64,000 nucleotides of DNA from Dokdonella_A ginsengisoli (GCF_042652785.1 NZ_JBHSHD010000010.1:124001-188000), one strand, 5' to 3'. Counted from the stretch's first letter, positions 41,851-50,388 are shown. Numbers and translations are program-made. The notes: generated from the letters alone by a model not told the origin.

Positions 41851-42003
41851 ATGCCCGAGAAGAAAACCTGCGAACTAGCCGCGCGCGCGAAAGCCGCCAG
41901 CCGCAGTGCGGCGGCGAAGAAGGCGGCGCGCACGAAAGGCCAGAGCGGCCGTTCCGCCGCCGCGCGCAAGGGCGCACGCACGCGGGCGCGCCGGAGCCGA
42001 TGA
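41851..42003 (+). CDS. 50-residue Lys/Arg/Ala-rich basic peptide
   Basis: AGGAGG precedes ATG 41851, and the gene is the first after the sigma-54 promoter. The sequence (MPEKKTCELAARAKAASRSA, then KKAARTKGQSGRSAAARKG) resembles histone-H1-like tails and the basic tail of the Ku protein encoded downstream. It lacks hydrophobic segments. DNA binding or compaction is plausible but unproven. Its stop is 3 bp before the GTG of the DUF3175 gene. Confidence 0.7.
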   Translation: MPEKKTCELAARAKAASRSAAAKKAARTKGQSGRSAAARKGARTRARRSR

Positions 42004-42006
42004 GCC

Positions 42007-42348
42007 GTGCCTTCCTCCACGCACCGCAAGCAATCGCCGAAGCGATGGTCCGCGCACGTCACGCGCACCAGCCATGCGCTCGACCTGCGCGAGGGCGTGT
42101 TCACGCTCGACGATCCGGCGGCCATCGCGCGCGCGCTCAAGCGTTCGGCCGAGCGCAGCCGGCGTCGCAAGAGCGATCCGTTCCGCTCGGCGATGTCGAT
42201 GCTGACGTTCTATCTCAACCGCGCCGGTGCGAACCTGTCCAAGCGCCGCCGCGCGACGCTCGAGCGCGCGAAGGACGAGCTGCGCGAACTGCGCCGTCGC
42301 TCGCGGCGCGGGAGCGGTGCGCATCGCCCGGCGGGCCGGACCGGCTAG
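42007..42348 (+). CDS. DUF3175 family protein
   Basis: The 113-residue protein starts at GTG 42007. It matches DUF3175: RWSAHVTRTSHALDLREGVF, then ARALKRSAERSRRRKSDPFR and AMSMLTFYLNRAGANLSKRR with an ERAKDELRELRRR end. The family is small, very basic and of unknown function; it is often seen in rhizobia, Burkholderia and xanthomonads. Here it lies between the basic peptide and Ku in a unit driven from the 41762 promoter. A DNA-associated stress role is inferred from charge and neighbours. Confidence 0.85.
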   Translation: MPSSTHRKQSPKRWSAHVTRTSHALDLREGVFTLDDPAAIARALKRSAERSRRRKSDPFRSAMSMLTFYLNRAGANLSKRRRATLERAKDELRELRRRSRRGSGAHRPAGRTG

Positions 42349-42523
42349 GCCGTCCCTGATCGCGCTTCGCGTCGCCCGCCGCCGTCCGCGCTTGCGCGGG
42401 CGTTCGCGCCGATTCATGCTGGCATCACTACTCTTTCCGCCGGGAAAGCGGGCGGCAGGAAGCGCGGCCGCGAAGGCCGTTCCTGCGTACGCCCGCCGTG
42501 CCGGCGCTGCGATAGGAGGCCTT

Positions 42524-43420
42524 ATGCCGAGAGCGATCTGGAGCGGAACACTGTCCTTCGGTCTGCTGCACGTGCCGGTCTACCTGATGCCGGGCGAGCG
42601 GCGCACGGACCTGCATTTCCGCATGCTCGACAGCCGCGACAACGCGCCGATCCGCTACGAGCGCGTCAACAGCGAAACCGGCGAGGAAGTGCCCTGGGCG
42701 AACGTCGTCAAGGCGTTCGAATACGACAAGGGCAGCTACGTCGTGCTCGAGGAGGAAGACCTGCGCGCGGCCGCGCCGGAAAGCCACGAATCGGTGGACC
42801 TGGAGACCTTCGTCGACGCCGATGCGATCCCGCCGCAGTACTACGACAAGCCCTACGTGCTCACGCCCGGCAAGAAGGCGCAGAAGGGCTACGTGCTGCT
42901 GCGCGAGACGCTGGCGGAAACCGGCAAGATCGGCATCGCCCGCGTCGTCGTGCGCACGCGCGAGTACCTGGCCGCGGTGATGCCGCGCGACGCGGCGCTG
43001 GTGCTGCTCCTGCTGCGCTATCCGCAGGAGCTGGTCGACCTCGACGAGTACGACCTGCCGGACAAGAAGGCCTCCGAATACCGCGTGACCGCCAAGGAAC
43101 TGGGCATGGCGCGCCAGCTGATCGAATCGATGAGTACGCGCTGGAGCCCGGCGGACTATCGCGACGAGTTCCGCGATCGCCTCCATGCCGTGATCGAGGA
43201 ACGCATGCGCAGCCAGGGCGTGGTGACGTCGGCGAAGGAAAGCGTGGCGGAGCCGAAGGCGACCACCAACGTCGTCGATTTCATGAAGCTGCTGCAGCGG
43301 AGCATCGAATCCAAGCGCCGCTCGCCGGCGAAGAAGAAGACCGCGGCCGCACCGAAGAAGAAGGCCAAGCCTGCCGCGAAAAAGAAGACCACTGCGGCGC
43401 GCCGCCGCCGCCCGGCGTGA
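42524..43420 (+). CDS. ku: Ku protein, non-homologous end joining
   Basis: The 298-residue protein begins MPRAIWSGTLSFGLLHVPVYL, the hallmark of prokaryotic Ku, covers the Ku core beta-barrel to about residue 255, and ends in a ~40-residue Lys/Ala/Arg tail (KKKTAAAPKKKAKPAAKKK). It forms a homodimeric ring on DNA ends and recruits LigD. AGGAGG precedes ATG 42524. The basic tail is longer than in minimal Ku proteins and may aid threading or DNA binding. The 175-bp gap before it may contain a second promoter, but no clear one was seen. Confidence 0.96.
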   Translation: MPRAIWSGTLSFGLLHVPVYLMPGERRTDLHFRMLDSRDNAPIRYERVNSETGEEVPWANVVKAFEYDKGSYVVLEEEDLRAAAPESHESVDLETFVDADAIPPQYYDKPYVLTPGKKAQKGYVLLRETLAETGKIGIARVVVRTREYLAAVMPRDAALVLLLLRYPQELVDLDEYDLPDKKASEYRVTAKELGMARQLIESMSTRWSPADYRDEFRDRLHAVIEERMRSQGVVTSAKESVAEPKATTNVVDFMKLLQRSIESKRRSPAKKKTAAAPKKKAKPAAKKKTTAARRRRPA

Positions 43421-43427
43421 GCACGCC

Positions 43428-45962
43428 GTGAGCCTGCGCGAGTACGTCCGCAAGCGCCGCTTCGACGAAACGCCCGAGCCGTCGGGCGAGCGCGGCGCGA
43501 AGAAGGGGTCACCCGCGCCGATCTTCGTCGTGCAGCTGCATCACGCGCGGGCGCGGCACTACGATTTCCGCCTCGAGGTGGACGGCGTTCTGAAGAGCTG
43601 GGCGGTGCCGAAGGGACCATCGCTGCGCGCGGGCGAGAAGCGTCTGGCGGTGGAGGTCGAGGATCATCCGCTGTCCTACGCGACGTTCGAAGGCGACATT
43701 CCCGAAGGCCAGTACGGCGCCGGGCACGTCGACATCTTCGACCACGGCCGCTGGAGCGCGCACGGCGAACCGCTGCCGGCGCTGGCCAAGGGACGGCTCG
43801 ACTTCACCCTGCACGGGCAGCGCCTGCGCGGCGACTGGACGCTGGTGCGCACGCGCCGCGAGGGCAGGCAGCAGCAATGGCTGCTGTTCAAGCGCAGCGA
43901 CGCGCAGGCCCGCGACGCGGAATCGGACGACCTGCTCGGCAAGAAGCCGAAGCCGGCTGCGTCGCCTGCCGCGCCACGCACGCACGCGGCGAAGACGCCG
44001 CGTGCGCGCAGCGCCGATAAGGCGACCTCGAAGAAATGGCGCGCCGCTGCGCTAGCCCTGCCCGGAGCGCGCGCGCGGCCGCTGGCGGCCGGCTTCGCCC
44101 CGCAGCTGTGCGCGCAGGCGCAAGCGCCGCCGGCAGGCGGGCGCTGGCTGCACGAGAGCAAGTGGGACGGCTATCGCCTGCTGGCCGACCTGGACGGCGG
44201 CCGCGTCGTGCTGCGTTCGCGCAACGATCTCGACTGGACCGGCGAGCTGCCCGAGATCGCCGCCGCGATCCAGGCGCTGCCGGTCGCCGGAGCCAGGCTC
44301 GACGGCGAGATGATCGCGGTGGACGCCGGCGGGCGCAGCGACTTCTCCGCGTTGCAGGAGGCGCGCAAGAGCGGCGACACGGCGCATCTGCGCTACGTGC
44401 TGTTCGACCTGCCGGCGCTGGAGGGCGTCGACCTGACCCAGGCTCCGCTGCTGCAGCGAAAGCAGCTGCTGGAGAAACTGCTGAAGACGAGCCGCGACCC
44501 GGCGCTGGGATTGAGCAGCCACCTCGTCGGCAACGGCGCGGCGGTGTTCCAGGAAGCGCGGCGCCACGGCCTGGAAGGCATCGTCAGCAAGCGCGTCGAC
44601 GCGCCGTACGTGCAGGGGCGTGCATCGACCTGGATCAAGATCAAGCACGCCGACACCGACGAATTCGCGGTGGTCGGCTACACCGCGCCGAACGGCTCGC
44701 GCACGGGCTTCGGCTCGCTGCTGCTGGCCCGGCCCGAAGCGGGTGTGCTGCGCTACGTCGGCCGCGTCGGCAGCGGCTTCGACGATGCGCTGCTGAAGAC
44801 GCTGGCGGCGCGCATGGGCGAGCTGCGGCGCCCGTCGCCGACGGTCGCGCTGCCTTCGCACGTGCCGTTCCGCTCCGCGTCGGTGCGCTGGGTCGAGCCG
44901 CGGCTGGTGGTCGAGGTCGAGTTTCGCGGCTGGGCGAAGGAGGGACTGCTGCGGCAGGCGAGCTTCCTGCGGCTGCGCGACGACAAATCGGTGGAGGACC
45001 TGGACATGACGAAGAATGCCGCCAAGGGTCGCGCCGCGCGCCCGGCGCCGCGCCAGTCGCCGGTCGTCGCGGCGACGCCGAAGAAGGCGCGCACGGTCGG
45101 ATCGGTCATGGTGACGCATCCCGAGCGCGTCGTCTATCCGGACGCGGGCATCACCAAGCAGCAGGTCGCCGAGTACTACCGCGCGGTCGCCGGCCGCATC
45201 CTGCCCGAGCTGATCGGCCGGCCGCTGTCGATCCTGCGCTGTCCCGACGGCACCGGCGCGACGTGCTTCTTCCAGAAGCATCACGCCGATGCGCTCGGCG
45301 CGCAGGTGCGCTACGTGCGATTGCGCGAGAAGGCCGGCGGCAGCGACCGCTATCTCTACATCGACGACGAAGCCGGCCTGCTCGAGCTGGTGCAGATGAA
45401 CACGATCGAATTCCATCCCTGGGGCGCGTATGCCGACGCGCCCGATCGCCCGGACCGGATGATCTTCGATCTCGATCCGGCGCCGGACGTCGCCTGGCCC
45501 GCGCTGATCGAGGCGGCGCGGGACGTGCGCGCGAAGCTGCGCGAGGCGGGGCTGGAGAGTTTCGTGCGCCTCACCGGCGGCAAGGGCGTGCACGTCGTCG
45601 CGCCGATCCGGCGCGGACCGGACTGGGCCGAGGTGAAGGCGTTCTGCGAGGCGTTCGCCGACGCGATGGTCGCCAGCAGCCCGCTGACCTACGTCGCCAC
45701 CGCGAGCAAGGCCAAGCGCAGGGGCCGCATCTTCATCGACTGGCTGCGCAACACGCGTGGTGCGACCAGCGTGGCGAGCTGGTCGCTGCGCGCGCGGCCC
45801 GGCGCGCCGGTGGCGATGCCGCTGCGCTGGGAGGATCTTTCCTCCGCCTCGTCCTCGTCGATGTACGACCTCGCCGCCGCGCAGCGTCGCGCCGCGCGGC
45901 TGCGACGGGACCCGTGGCAGGGCTACGACGCGCTCGACCAGCGTCTGCCGCAGGTCGGCTGA
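43428..45962 (+). CDS. ligD: ATP-dependent DNA ligase D (phosphoesterase-ligase-polymerase)
   Basis: The 844-residue protein has the same domain order as Pseudomonas LigD. It starts with a 3'-phosphoesterase (about 1-190; catalytic-type HYDFRLEVDG at 44-53). The ATP ligase follows, with nucleotidyl Lys245 (ESKWDGYR) and an OB domain to about 540, and then the polymerase/primase (about 560-844; Asp681 and Asp683 in FDLDPAP). The link around 165-215 is Ala/Lys-rich. It completes NHEJ with Ku. GTG 43428 begins 7 bp after the ku stop, indicating coupled expression. All key residues are intact. Confidence 0.96.
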   Translation: MSLREYVRKRRFDETPEPSGERGAKKGSPAPIFVVQLHHARARHYDFRLEVDGVLKSWAVPKGPSLRAGEKRLAVEVEDHPLSYATFEGDIPEGQYGAGHVDIFDHGRWSAHGEPLPALAKGRLDFTLHGQRLRGDWTLVRTRREGRQQQWLLFKRSDAQARDAESDDLLGKKPKPAASPAAPRTHAAKTPRARSADKATSKKWRAAALALPGARARPLAAGFAPQLCAQAQAPPAGGRWLHESKWDGYRLLADLDGGRVVLRSRNDLDWTGELPEIAAAIQALPVAGARLDGEMIAVDAGGRSDFSALQEARKSGDTAHLRYVLFDLPALEGVDLTQAPLLQRKQLLEKLLKTSRDPALGLSSHLVGNGAAVFQEARRHGLEGIVSKRVDAPYVQGRASTWIKIKHADTDEFAVVGYTAPNGSRTGFGSLLLARPEAGVLRYVGRVGSGFDDALLKTLAARMGELRRPSPTVALPSHVPFRSASVRWVEPRLVVEVEFRGWAKEGLLRQASFLRLRDDKSVEDLDMTKNAAKGRAARPAPRQSPVVAATPKKARTVGSVMVTHPERVVYPDAGITKQQVAEYYRAVAGRILPELIGRPLSILRCPDGTGATCFFQKHHADALGAQVRYVRLREKAGGSDRYLYIDDEAGLLELVQMNTIEFHPWGAYADAPDRPDRMIFDLDPAPDVAWPALIEAARDVRAKLREAGLESFVRLTGGKGVHVVAPIRRGPDWAEVKAFCEAFADAMVASSPLTYVATASKAKRRGRIFIDWLRNTRGATSVASWSLRARPGAPVAMPLRWEDLSSASSSSMYDLAAAQRRAARLRRDPWQGYDALDQRLPQVG

Positions 45963-46006
45963 ACGGTCGACGGGGCGTCGGGAGGCGCACCGGACTTCAC
46001 ACCGTC

Positions 46007-46020
46007 GGAAATTTGTTCCC
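46007..46020. promoter_or_regulatory. Putative upstream activator site of the PfpI-metallothionein-CBS unit
   Basis: GGAAATTTGTTCCC contains an inverted GGAA-N5-TTCC and matches the element at 41696-41708. It lies 63 bp before the sigma-54 promoter at 46084. Confidence 0.5.
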
Positions 46021-46083
46021 ATCGCGGACAGGAATCTCGCGGGCACGCCCGCGCAGCGGAAGGCGCTGCGGGGCAGGGCGTCG

Positions 46084-46099
46084 TGGCACGGCGGATGCA
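46084..46099 (+). promoter_or_regulatory. Sigma-54 (-24/-12) promoter of the PfpI-metallothionein-CBS unit
   Basis: TGGCACGGCGGATGCA matches TGGCACG-N4-TTGCW with a single mismatch (A for T) and exact GG-N10-GC spacing. The expected start is near 46109, 34 bp before the ATG. The nearest sigma-54 activator gene is 47469-48863. Confidence 0.78.
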
Positions 46100-46142
46100 A
46101 CCCTTCGCACAGCTCCCCCGGAATCGACAGTGGAGGTACGCA

Positions 46143-46742
46143 ATGGACGGAAGTCTGAAAGGCAGAACCGTGGCGATTCTCGCCACGCACGGCTTCGAGC
46201 AGTCCGAACTGGAAGTGCCGAAGAACGCATTGACGGAAGTCGGCGCGCGCGTGGACGTCGTCGCGCCGCAGTCCGGAACGATCCGGGGCTTCCGGCACTT
46301 CGACCCGGGCGACGACGTGACCGTCGACCGTACGCTCGACGAGGTCGGCGCGGCGGACTACGACGCGCTCGTGCTGCCCGGCGGCGTGTTCAATCCCGAC
46401 GCGTTGCGCAGCGACGACAAGGCACTGGGTTTCGTGCGCGACTTCTTCAGCCAGCACAAGCCGGTCGGCGCGATCTGCCACGCCGGCTGGACCCTGATCG
46501 ACGCCGGCGTGGTCGAAGGCCGCCGTGTGACCTCGGTGCGCAGCATCCGCACCGATCTGCGCAACGCCGGCGCGATCGTGCTCGACGAGGAAGTCGTCGT
46601 CGACGAGGGGCTGGTCACGAGCCGGACGCCGCAGGACCTGCCCGCGTTCTGCCTCAAGCTCACCGAGGAGATCGGTGAGGGCCGCCACGCCGGTCAGCAT
46701 GCCGGCGCCGCGTCGGCTTCGGTGCACGCGCAGCTGCGTTGA
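46143..46742 (+). CDS. DJ-1/PfpI family protein
   Basis: The 199-residue protein has the PfpI fold: VAILATHGFEQSELEVPKNA, ALVLPGG, and a nucleophile elbow AICHAGW with Cys112. Family members include general-stress YhbO/YraA-type proteins and intracellular peptidase PfpI, with proposed deglycase or chaperone roles. GGAGG precedes ATG 46143. It is the first gene of the second sigma-54 unit. The C-terminal extension (GRHAGQHAGAASASVHAQLR) is longer than typical and contains three His. Confidence 0.92.
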   Translation: MDGSLKGRTVAILATHGFEQSELEVPKNALTEVGARVDVVAPQSGTIRGFRHFDPGDDVTVDRTLDEVGAADYDALVLPGGVFNPDALRSDDKALGFVRDFFSQHKPVGAICHAGWTLIDAGVVEGRRVTSVRSIRTDLRNAGAIVLDEEVVVDEGLVTSRTPQDLPAFCLKLTEEIGEGRHAGQHAGAASASVHAQLR

Positions 46743-46789
46743 TCGGCGATGCGCGGCGAACCTTTCTTTCCCACTCCAGGAGAAAACCG

Positions 46790-46975
46790 ATGATCGTCGA
46801 CCAATCCAGCCAAACCTGCGCGCACAAGGGATGCACCTGCGAAGTTGCGTCCGGGCAGACCTACTGCAGTCCGCACTGCGCCAATGCGGCGACGCAGGCG
46901 GTGCCCGAATCGGGCGACAGCGCCTGCCATTGCGGCCATCCGCAGTGCGGCGCGGCCGGCGCGCCGGGTTCGTGA
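46790..46975 (+). CDS. Bacterial metallothionein-like Cys-rich peptide
   Basis: The 61-residue peptide has eight Cys and three His in the order CAHKGCTC, YCSPHC and CHCGHPQCG. This is the pattern of SmtA/BmtA-type prokaryotic metallothioneins, which bind Zn or Cd and may scavenge oxidants. AGGAG precedes ATG 46790. Placement between PfpI and a CBS protein under a sigma-54 promoter suggests expression in stress and not simple metal induction. The short hydrophilic N-terminus indicates cytoplasm. Confidence 0.82.
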   Translation: MIVDQSSQTCAHKGCTCEVASGQTYCSPHCANAATQAVPESGDSACHCGHPQCGAAGAPGS

Positions 46976-47015
46976 GCGCCGCTCCGAGAAAATTCCGCAA
47001 GCGAGGAAACCAGCC

Positions 47016-47441
47016 ATGAAGACGACGAGAAAGATCAGCGAAGTCATGACGCCGGGCGTGCACGTGGCGGCACCGGACCAGACCATCCGCGACGCGGCCT
47101 CGGTGATGGCGGCCGAGGACGTCGGCAGCCTCCCGGTCGGCGAGAACGACCGCCTGATCGGCATGATCACCGACCGCGACATCGTGATCCGCGCGGTTGC
47201 ACTCGGCCTGGGCGCGCAGACGCCGGTGCGCGAGGTCATGAGCGAGGATATCCGCTACTGCTTCGACGACGAGGACGTCTCGCACGTGGCGCAGAACATG
47301 GCCGAACTCGGCGTGCGCCGCCTGCCGGTGATCAATCGCGACAAACGCCTGGTCGGCATGGTGACGCTGAGCAACGTCGCCCATGGCGGCGACAGGGGTT
47401 CGGCGAACCAGATGCTGCGCGGCGTCGCTTCGCCGCACTGA
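47016..47441 (+). CDS. CBS-domain pair protein
   Basis: The 141-residue protein consists of two CBS motifs: KISEVMTPGVHVAAPDQTI with IGMITDRDIVIRAV, then VREVMSEDIRYCFDDEDV with VGMVTLSNVAHGG. Stand-alone CBS pairs bind adenine nucleotides and act as energy or stress sensors. GAGGAA precedes the ATG. It is the last gene of the sigma-54 unit and converges on the activator gene with 27 bp between them. Confidence 0.92.
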   Translation: MKTTRKISEVMTPGVHVAAPDQTIRDAASVMAAEDVGSLPVGENDRLIGMITDRDIVIRAVALGLGAQTPVREVMSEDIRYCFDDEDVSHVAQNMAELGVRRLPVINRDKRLVGMVTLSNVAHGGDRGSANQMLRGVASPH

Positions 47442-47468
47442 GCCGCCGGCGCGGCGGGATCGGCCGGC

Positions 47469-48863
47469 TCAGTGCCAGCCGTCTTCCGCCCGGTCCGGCG
47501 CGCCACCGTCCGGCGTTTCCGGCGTTTCGAGCAGTCCGCGCGACCGATAGCGCCGCAGGCGGTTGTAGATGGTCTTCGCCGTGATGCCGAGCGTGCGCGC
47601 CGCGCGCCGCTTGTTGTCGCCGCAGCTCGCCAGCGTGCGCAGCAGCATTTCGCGCTCCACGTCCGCAAGCGTCATGCCGACGCGGAAGCGCACCGAGCCG
47701 TCGCTGTCCGTCTGCGGACGCGGCGACGGCAGGTGCACACGGATCGTGTCGTCGTCGGACAGGAGGTAGTGCCGCTGCACGACGTGCTGCAGTTCGCGCA
47801 CGTTGCCGGGCCAGTCGTATTCGGCCAGGCGGCGCAGGGACGGCGCGTCGAAGCGACGCGAGCGGCCGTAACGTTCGTTCAGGCGCGCCACGAAGTGGCG
47901 CACCAGCAGCGGCACGTCGTCGCTCCGGTCGCGCAGCGGTGCGATCTCGATCGGGAATTCGGCCAGGCGGTAGTACAGATCCGGACGCAGCCGGCCGGCC
48001 GCGACCGCATGCTGCGGATCGCGGTTGCTGGCCGCCACCACGCGCACGTCGAACGGCACCTCGCGGGTGCCGCCGACGCGAACCAGCGTGCGCGTTTCCA
48101 GCACGCGCAGCAGGAATACCTGCAGCTCCTGCGGCATCTCGGTGACTTCGTCGAGGAACAGCGTGCCGCCGGCGGCCTGCTCGAAGAAGCCGGCGTGCGC
48201 CTGCACCGCGCCGGTGAACGAGCCGCGTTCGTGTCCGAACAGCTGGCTGCTCATCAGGTCCGGCGCGATCGCCCCGCAGTTGACCGCGACGAAACGCCCG
48301 GCGCGCCCGCTCAATCCGTGCAGCGCGCGCGCCACGAGTTCTTTCCCGGTGCCGCTCTCGCCGTGCAGGAAGACGCGGACGTCCAGCGGGGCGACACGCC
48401 GCAGCTGCTCGAACAGCGCGCGCATCGTCGCGCTCTGCCCGATCATGCCGCCCAGCTGTCCGGTCTCCGGCGGACGCCGCGTCTGCGCGCGCAGACGCGC
48501 TTCTTCCAGCAGCCGGATCAGTGCGCCGGTCGGCACCGGCTTCACCAGGTATTCGGCCACCGGTGCGCGGACGGCGCGGACGGCGGTTTCCAGCGAAGGG
48601 CTCGCCGTGACGACGGCGATGCGGCCGTGTGCGGCGAGATCGACTTCCTCGACGAAATCCAGGCCGTCGCCGTCGGGCAGCGCGACGTCGACCAGCAGCA
48701 GGTCGAACTCGCGATCCGCGGCGATGCCCCGCGCGGCATCGAAGGTGGCCGCCGCGGTCACCTCGCAGCCGCACGAGCGCGCGAGCTGCGCCACCTTCGA
48801 GCGGAAGTCGGCGCTGTCGTCGGCGAGGAGGACGTTCCCGGCGCTCTCGCAACGGTCGGTCAT
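47469..48863 (-). CDS. NtrC-family sigma-54 response regulator
   Basis: The 464-residue protein has a receiver domain (1-120; acidic DD at 15-16, phospho-acceptor Asp59 in LLLVDVALPDG, Lys108), an AAA+ domain (Walker A GESGTGKE 168-175; sigma-54 loop GSFTGA 214-219; LFLDEV Walker B) and a C-terminal Fis-type HTH (KRRAARTLGITAKTIYNRLR). AAAGGA precedes the start. No histidine kinase is adjacent, so phosphorylation comes from elsewhere. It is the nearest candidate activator for the two sigma-54 promoters at 41762 and 46084. Confidence 0.93.
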   Translation of the reverse strand: MTDRCESAGNVLLADDSADFRSKVAQLARSCGCEVTAAATFDAARGIAADREFDLLLVDVALPDGDGLDFVEEVDLAAHGRIAVVTASPSLETAVRAVRAPVAEYLVKPVPTGALIRLLEEARLRAQTRRPPETGQLGGMIGQSATMRALFEQLRRVAPLDVRVFLHGESGTGKELVARALHGLSGRAGRFVAVNCGAIAPDLMSSQLFGHERGSFTGAVQAHAGFFEQAAGGTLFLDEVTEMPQELQVFLLRVLETRTLVRVGGTREVPFDVRVVAASNRDPQHAVAAGRLRPDLYYRLAEFPIEIAPLRDRSDDVPLLVRHFVARLNERYGRSRRFDAPSLRRLAEYDWPGNVRELQHVVQRHYLLSDDDTIRVHLPSPRPQTDSDGSVRFRVGMTLADVEREMLLRTLASCGDNKRRAARTLGITAKTIYNRLRRYRSRGLLETPETPDGGAPDRAEDGWH

Positions 48864-49033
48864 CGCAGCATCCTTTCATCCGCGAGCGGATGTCTCGTTC
48901 ACCTTCCGCACCCTGCGACCTCAATAGTCGTGAAGGCGTGCGGCGGAGGTGAAGAGGGCGTTGCCGTTTCCTTAAGACCGTCCGATGCGCGTGTCTGCTT
49001 CATGCGGCGTTCCGTCTCGCCGCAGCGGTTCGC

Positions 49034-49984
49034 TCAGGAGTCCCAGCCCTGCATCCAGGGCTTGGCACGGTAGCGGTCCCACGAATCGGGCAGCACGGTG
49101 ACGACCGGGCCGTCGAGACCGCCGCGCGCCGCGAGCCGCAGCGCGGCGACGACGTTGGTGCCCGCCGAGCCGCCGACGAGCAGGCCTTCCTCGCGCACGA
49201 GCCGTCTGACCATGCCGAAGCTTTCCTCGTCGCTGACCCGTTCGACGCCGTCGATCACCTCGCGGTGCAGGTTCTGCGGCGGCTGGCCTGCGCCGATGCC
49301 TTCGACCTGGTAGGAGCCGTCCGGCCCCGGAGTTCCGTTTTCCACCCAGTCGGCGAGCGCCGATCCGAGCGGGTCGGCCAGCACGATGCGCACCGCGGGA
49401 AGCTGCGCCTTGAGGCGGCGGCCCACGCCGGAAAGGGTGCCGCCGGTGCCGGCGCCGGCAACGAAGGCGCCGACGCGGCCGTGCGTCTGCTGCAGGATTT
49501 CCTCCGCCGTCGTCTGCTCGTGGATGCGCACGTTGGCCGGGTTGCAGAACTGGTCGGTGAGGAACCAGCCGTTTTCCTCGGCCAGGCGGCGGGCGACGTT
49601 GCGGAAGTTGTCCGGGCTGGCGAGCGGCGCGTTCGGCACGACGACGACCTTCGCGCCGAGCGCGGCGAGCGCCGTGCGCTTGTCGGTCGACATCTTCTCC
49701 GGCATCACGCAGACCAGCGCGTAGCCGCGCGCCGCCGCGACGAGGGCGAGTCCGACGCCGGTGTTTCCGGCAGTGGCTTCGACCAGGGTCATGCCTGCAT
49801 GCAGCACGCCGCGCGCCTGCGCATCGTCGACGATCGCCAGCGCGATGCGGTCCTTGATCGAGCCGCCCGGATTGAGGTGCTCGCACTTGGCCAGCACCGG
49901 CACGGGCAGGCCCGCGGCGATGCGCTCCAGGCGCACCAGCGGCGTGCGTCCGATGTGGTCGAGCACGTTCGCCGGCGCGGTCAC
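49034..49984 (-). CDS. PLP-dependent cysteine synthase family enzyme
   Basis: The 316-residue enzyme has PLP-lysine motif NPGGSIKDRIA, the substrate loop EATAGNTGVGLAL and the phosphate loop GAGTGGTLSGVGR of the cysteine synthase/cystathionine beta-synthase group. The EATAGNTG loop is closer to CBS-type than CysK-type enzymes (usually EPTSGNTG). No C-terminal CBS domains are present. GTG 49984 overlaps the stop of the MerR gene (GTGA), so the two are translationally coupled. In that setting it probably supplies cysteine or another thiol for metal detoxification; this is inferred. Confidence 0.9.
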   Translation of the reverse strand: MTAPANVLDHIGRTPLVRLERIAAGLPVPVLAKCEHLNPGGSIKDRIALAIVDDAQARGVLHAGMTLVEATAGNTGVGLALVAAARGYALVCVMPEKMSTDKRTALAALGAKVVVVPNAPLASPDNFRNVARRLAEENGWFLTDQFCNPANVRIHEQTTAEEILQQTHGRVGAFVAGAGTGGTLSGVGRRLKAQLPAVRIVLADPLGSALADWVENGTPGPDGSYQVEGIGAGQPPQNLHREVIDGVERVSDEESFGMVRRLVREEGLLVGGSAGTNVVAALRLAARGGLDGPVVTVLPDSWDRYRAKPWMQGWDS

Positions 49985-50376
49985 GCCGAAGCCCGCCGCA
50001 GGGTGGAGAGGATCGTGCACTGCCCGCGCCGGCCGCGGCCGCAGCCGTCGATGACGCGCTCGAGTTCGCCGGCCATGCGCTGCAGGTCGGCGATGCGCGT
50101 GCGGATGTCGCGCAGGTGCGCATGCGCCACGCGGTCGACCTCGGCGCAGGACAGGTCGTCGTGACCGGCCAGCTGCAGCAGGCTGCGGATCTCCTCGAGG
50201 CTGAAACCGAGACCGCGGCCGCGCGTGACGAAGCGCAGGCGCTCGACGTCGGCTTTGGCGTAGGCGCGATAGCCGCCGGATGTGCGCGCCGGCGGCGGCA
50301 GCAGGCCGATGCGCTCGTAGTAGCGGATGGTTTCCAGGTGGCAGCCGCTGGCGGCGGCGACTTCGCCGATCTTCAT
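49981..50376 (-). CDS. MerR-family metal-sensing regulator (MerR/PbrR/ZntR type)
   Basis: The 131-residue protein has the MerR HTH (KIGEVAAASGCHLETIRYYE; GGYRAY), a dimer helix, and metal-ligand-type Cys77, Cys112 and Cys120 (SCAEVDRV; DGCGRG; GQCTIL). The 35-residue Cys77-Cys112 spacing equals that of MerR Cys82-Cys117. It is divergent from the CDF-type transporter and overlaps the cysteine synthase gene by 4 bp. The operator with 19-bp spacer lies just outside its start. Hg, Pb, Cd or Zn are the likely inducers; the ligand set cannot separate them. Confidence 0.9.
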   Translation of the reverse strand: MKIGEVAAASGCHLETIRYYERIGLLPPPARTSGGYRAYAKADVERLRFVTRGRGLGFSLEEIRSLLQLAGHDDLSCAEVDRVAHAHLRDIRTRIADLQRMAGELERVIDGCGRGRRGQCTILSTLRRASA

Positions 50377-50388
50377 GGACTCTCCGGC

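Noticed and set aside
42428..43453. Minus-strand frame opposite ku (341 codons)
   Set aside because: His/Arg-rich shadow; the plus strand encodes a canonical Ku with Shine-Dalgarno.
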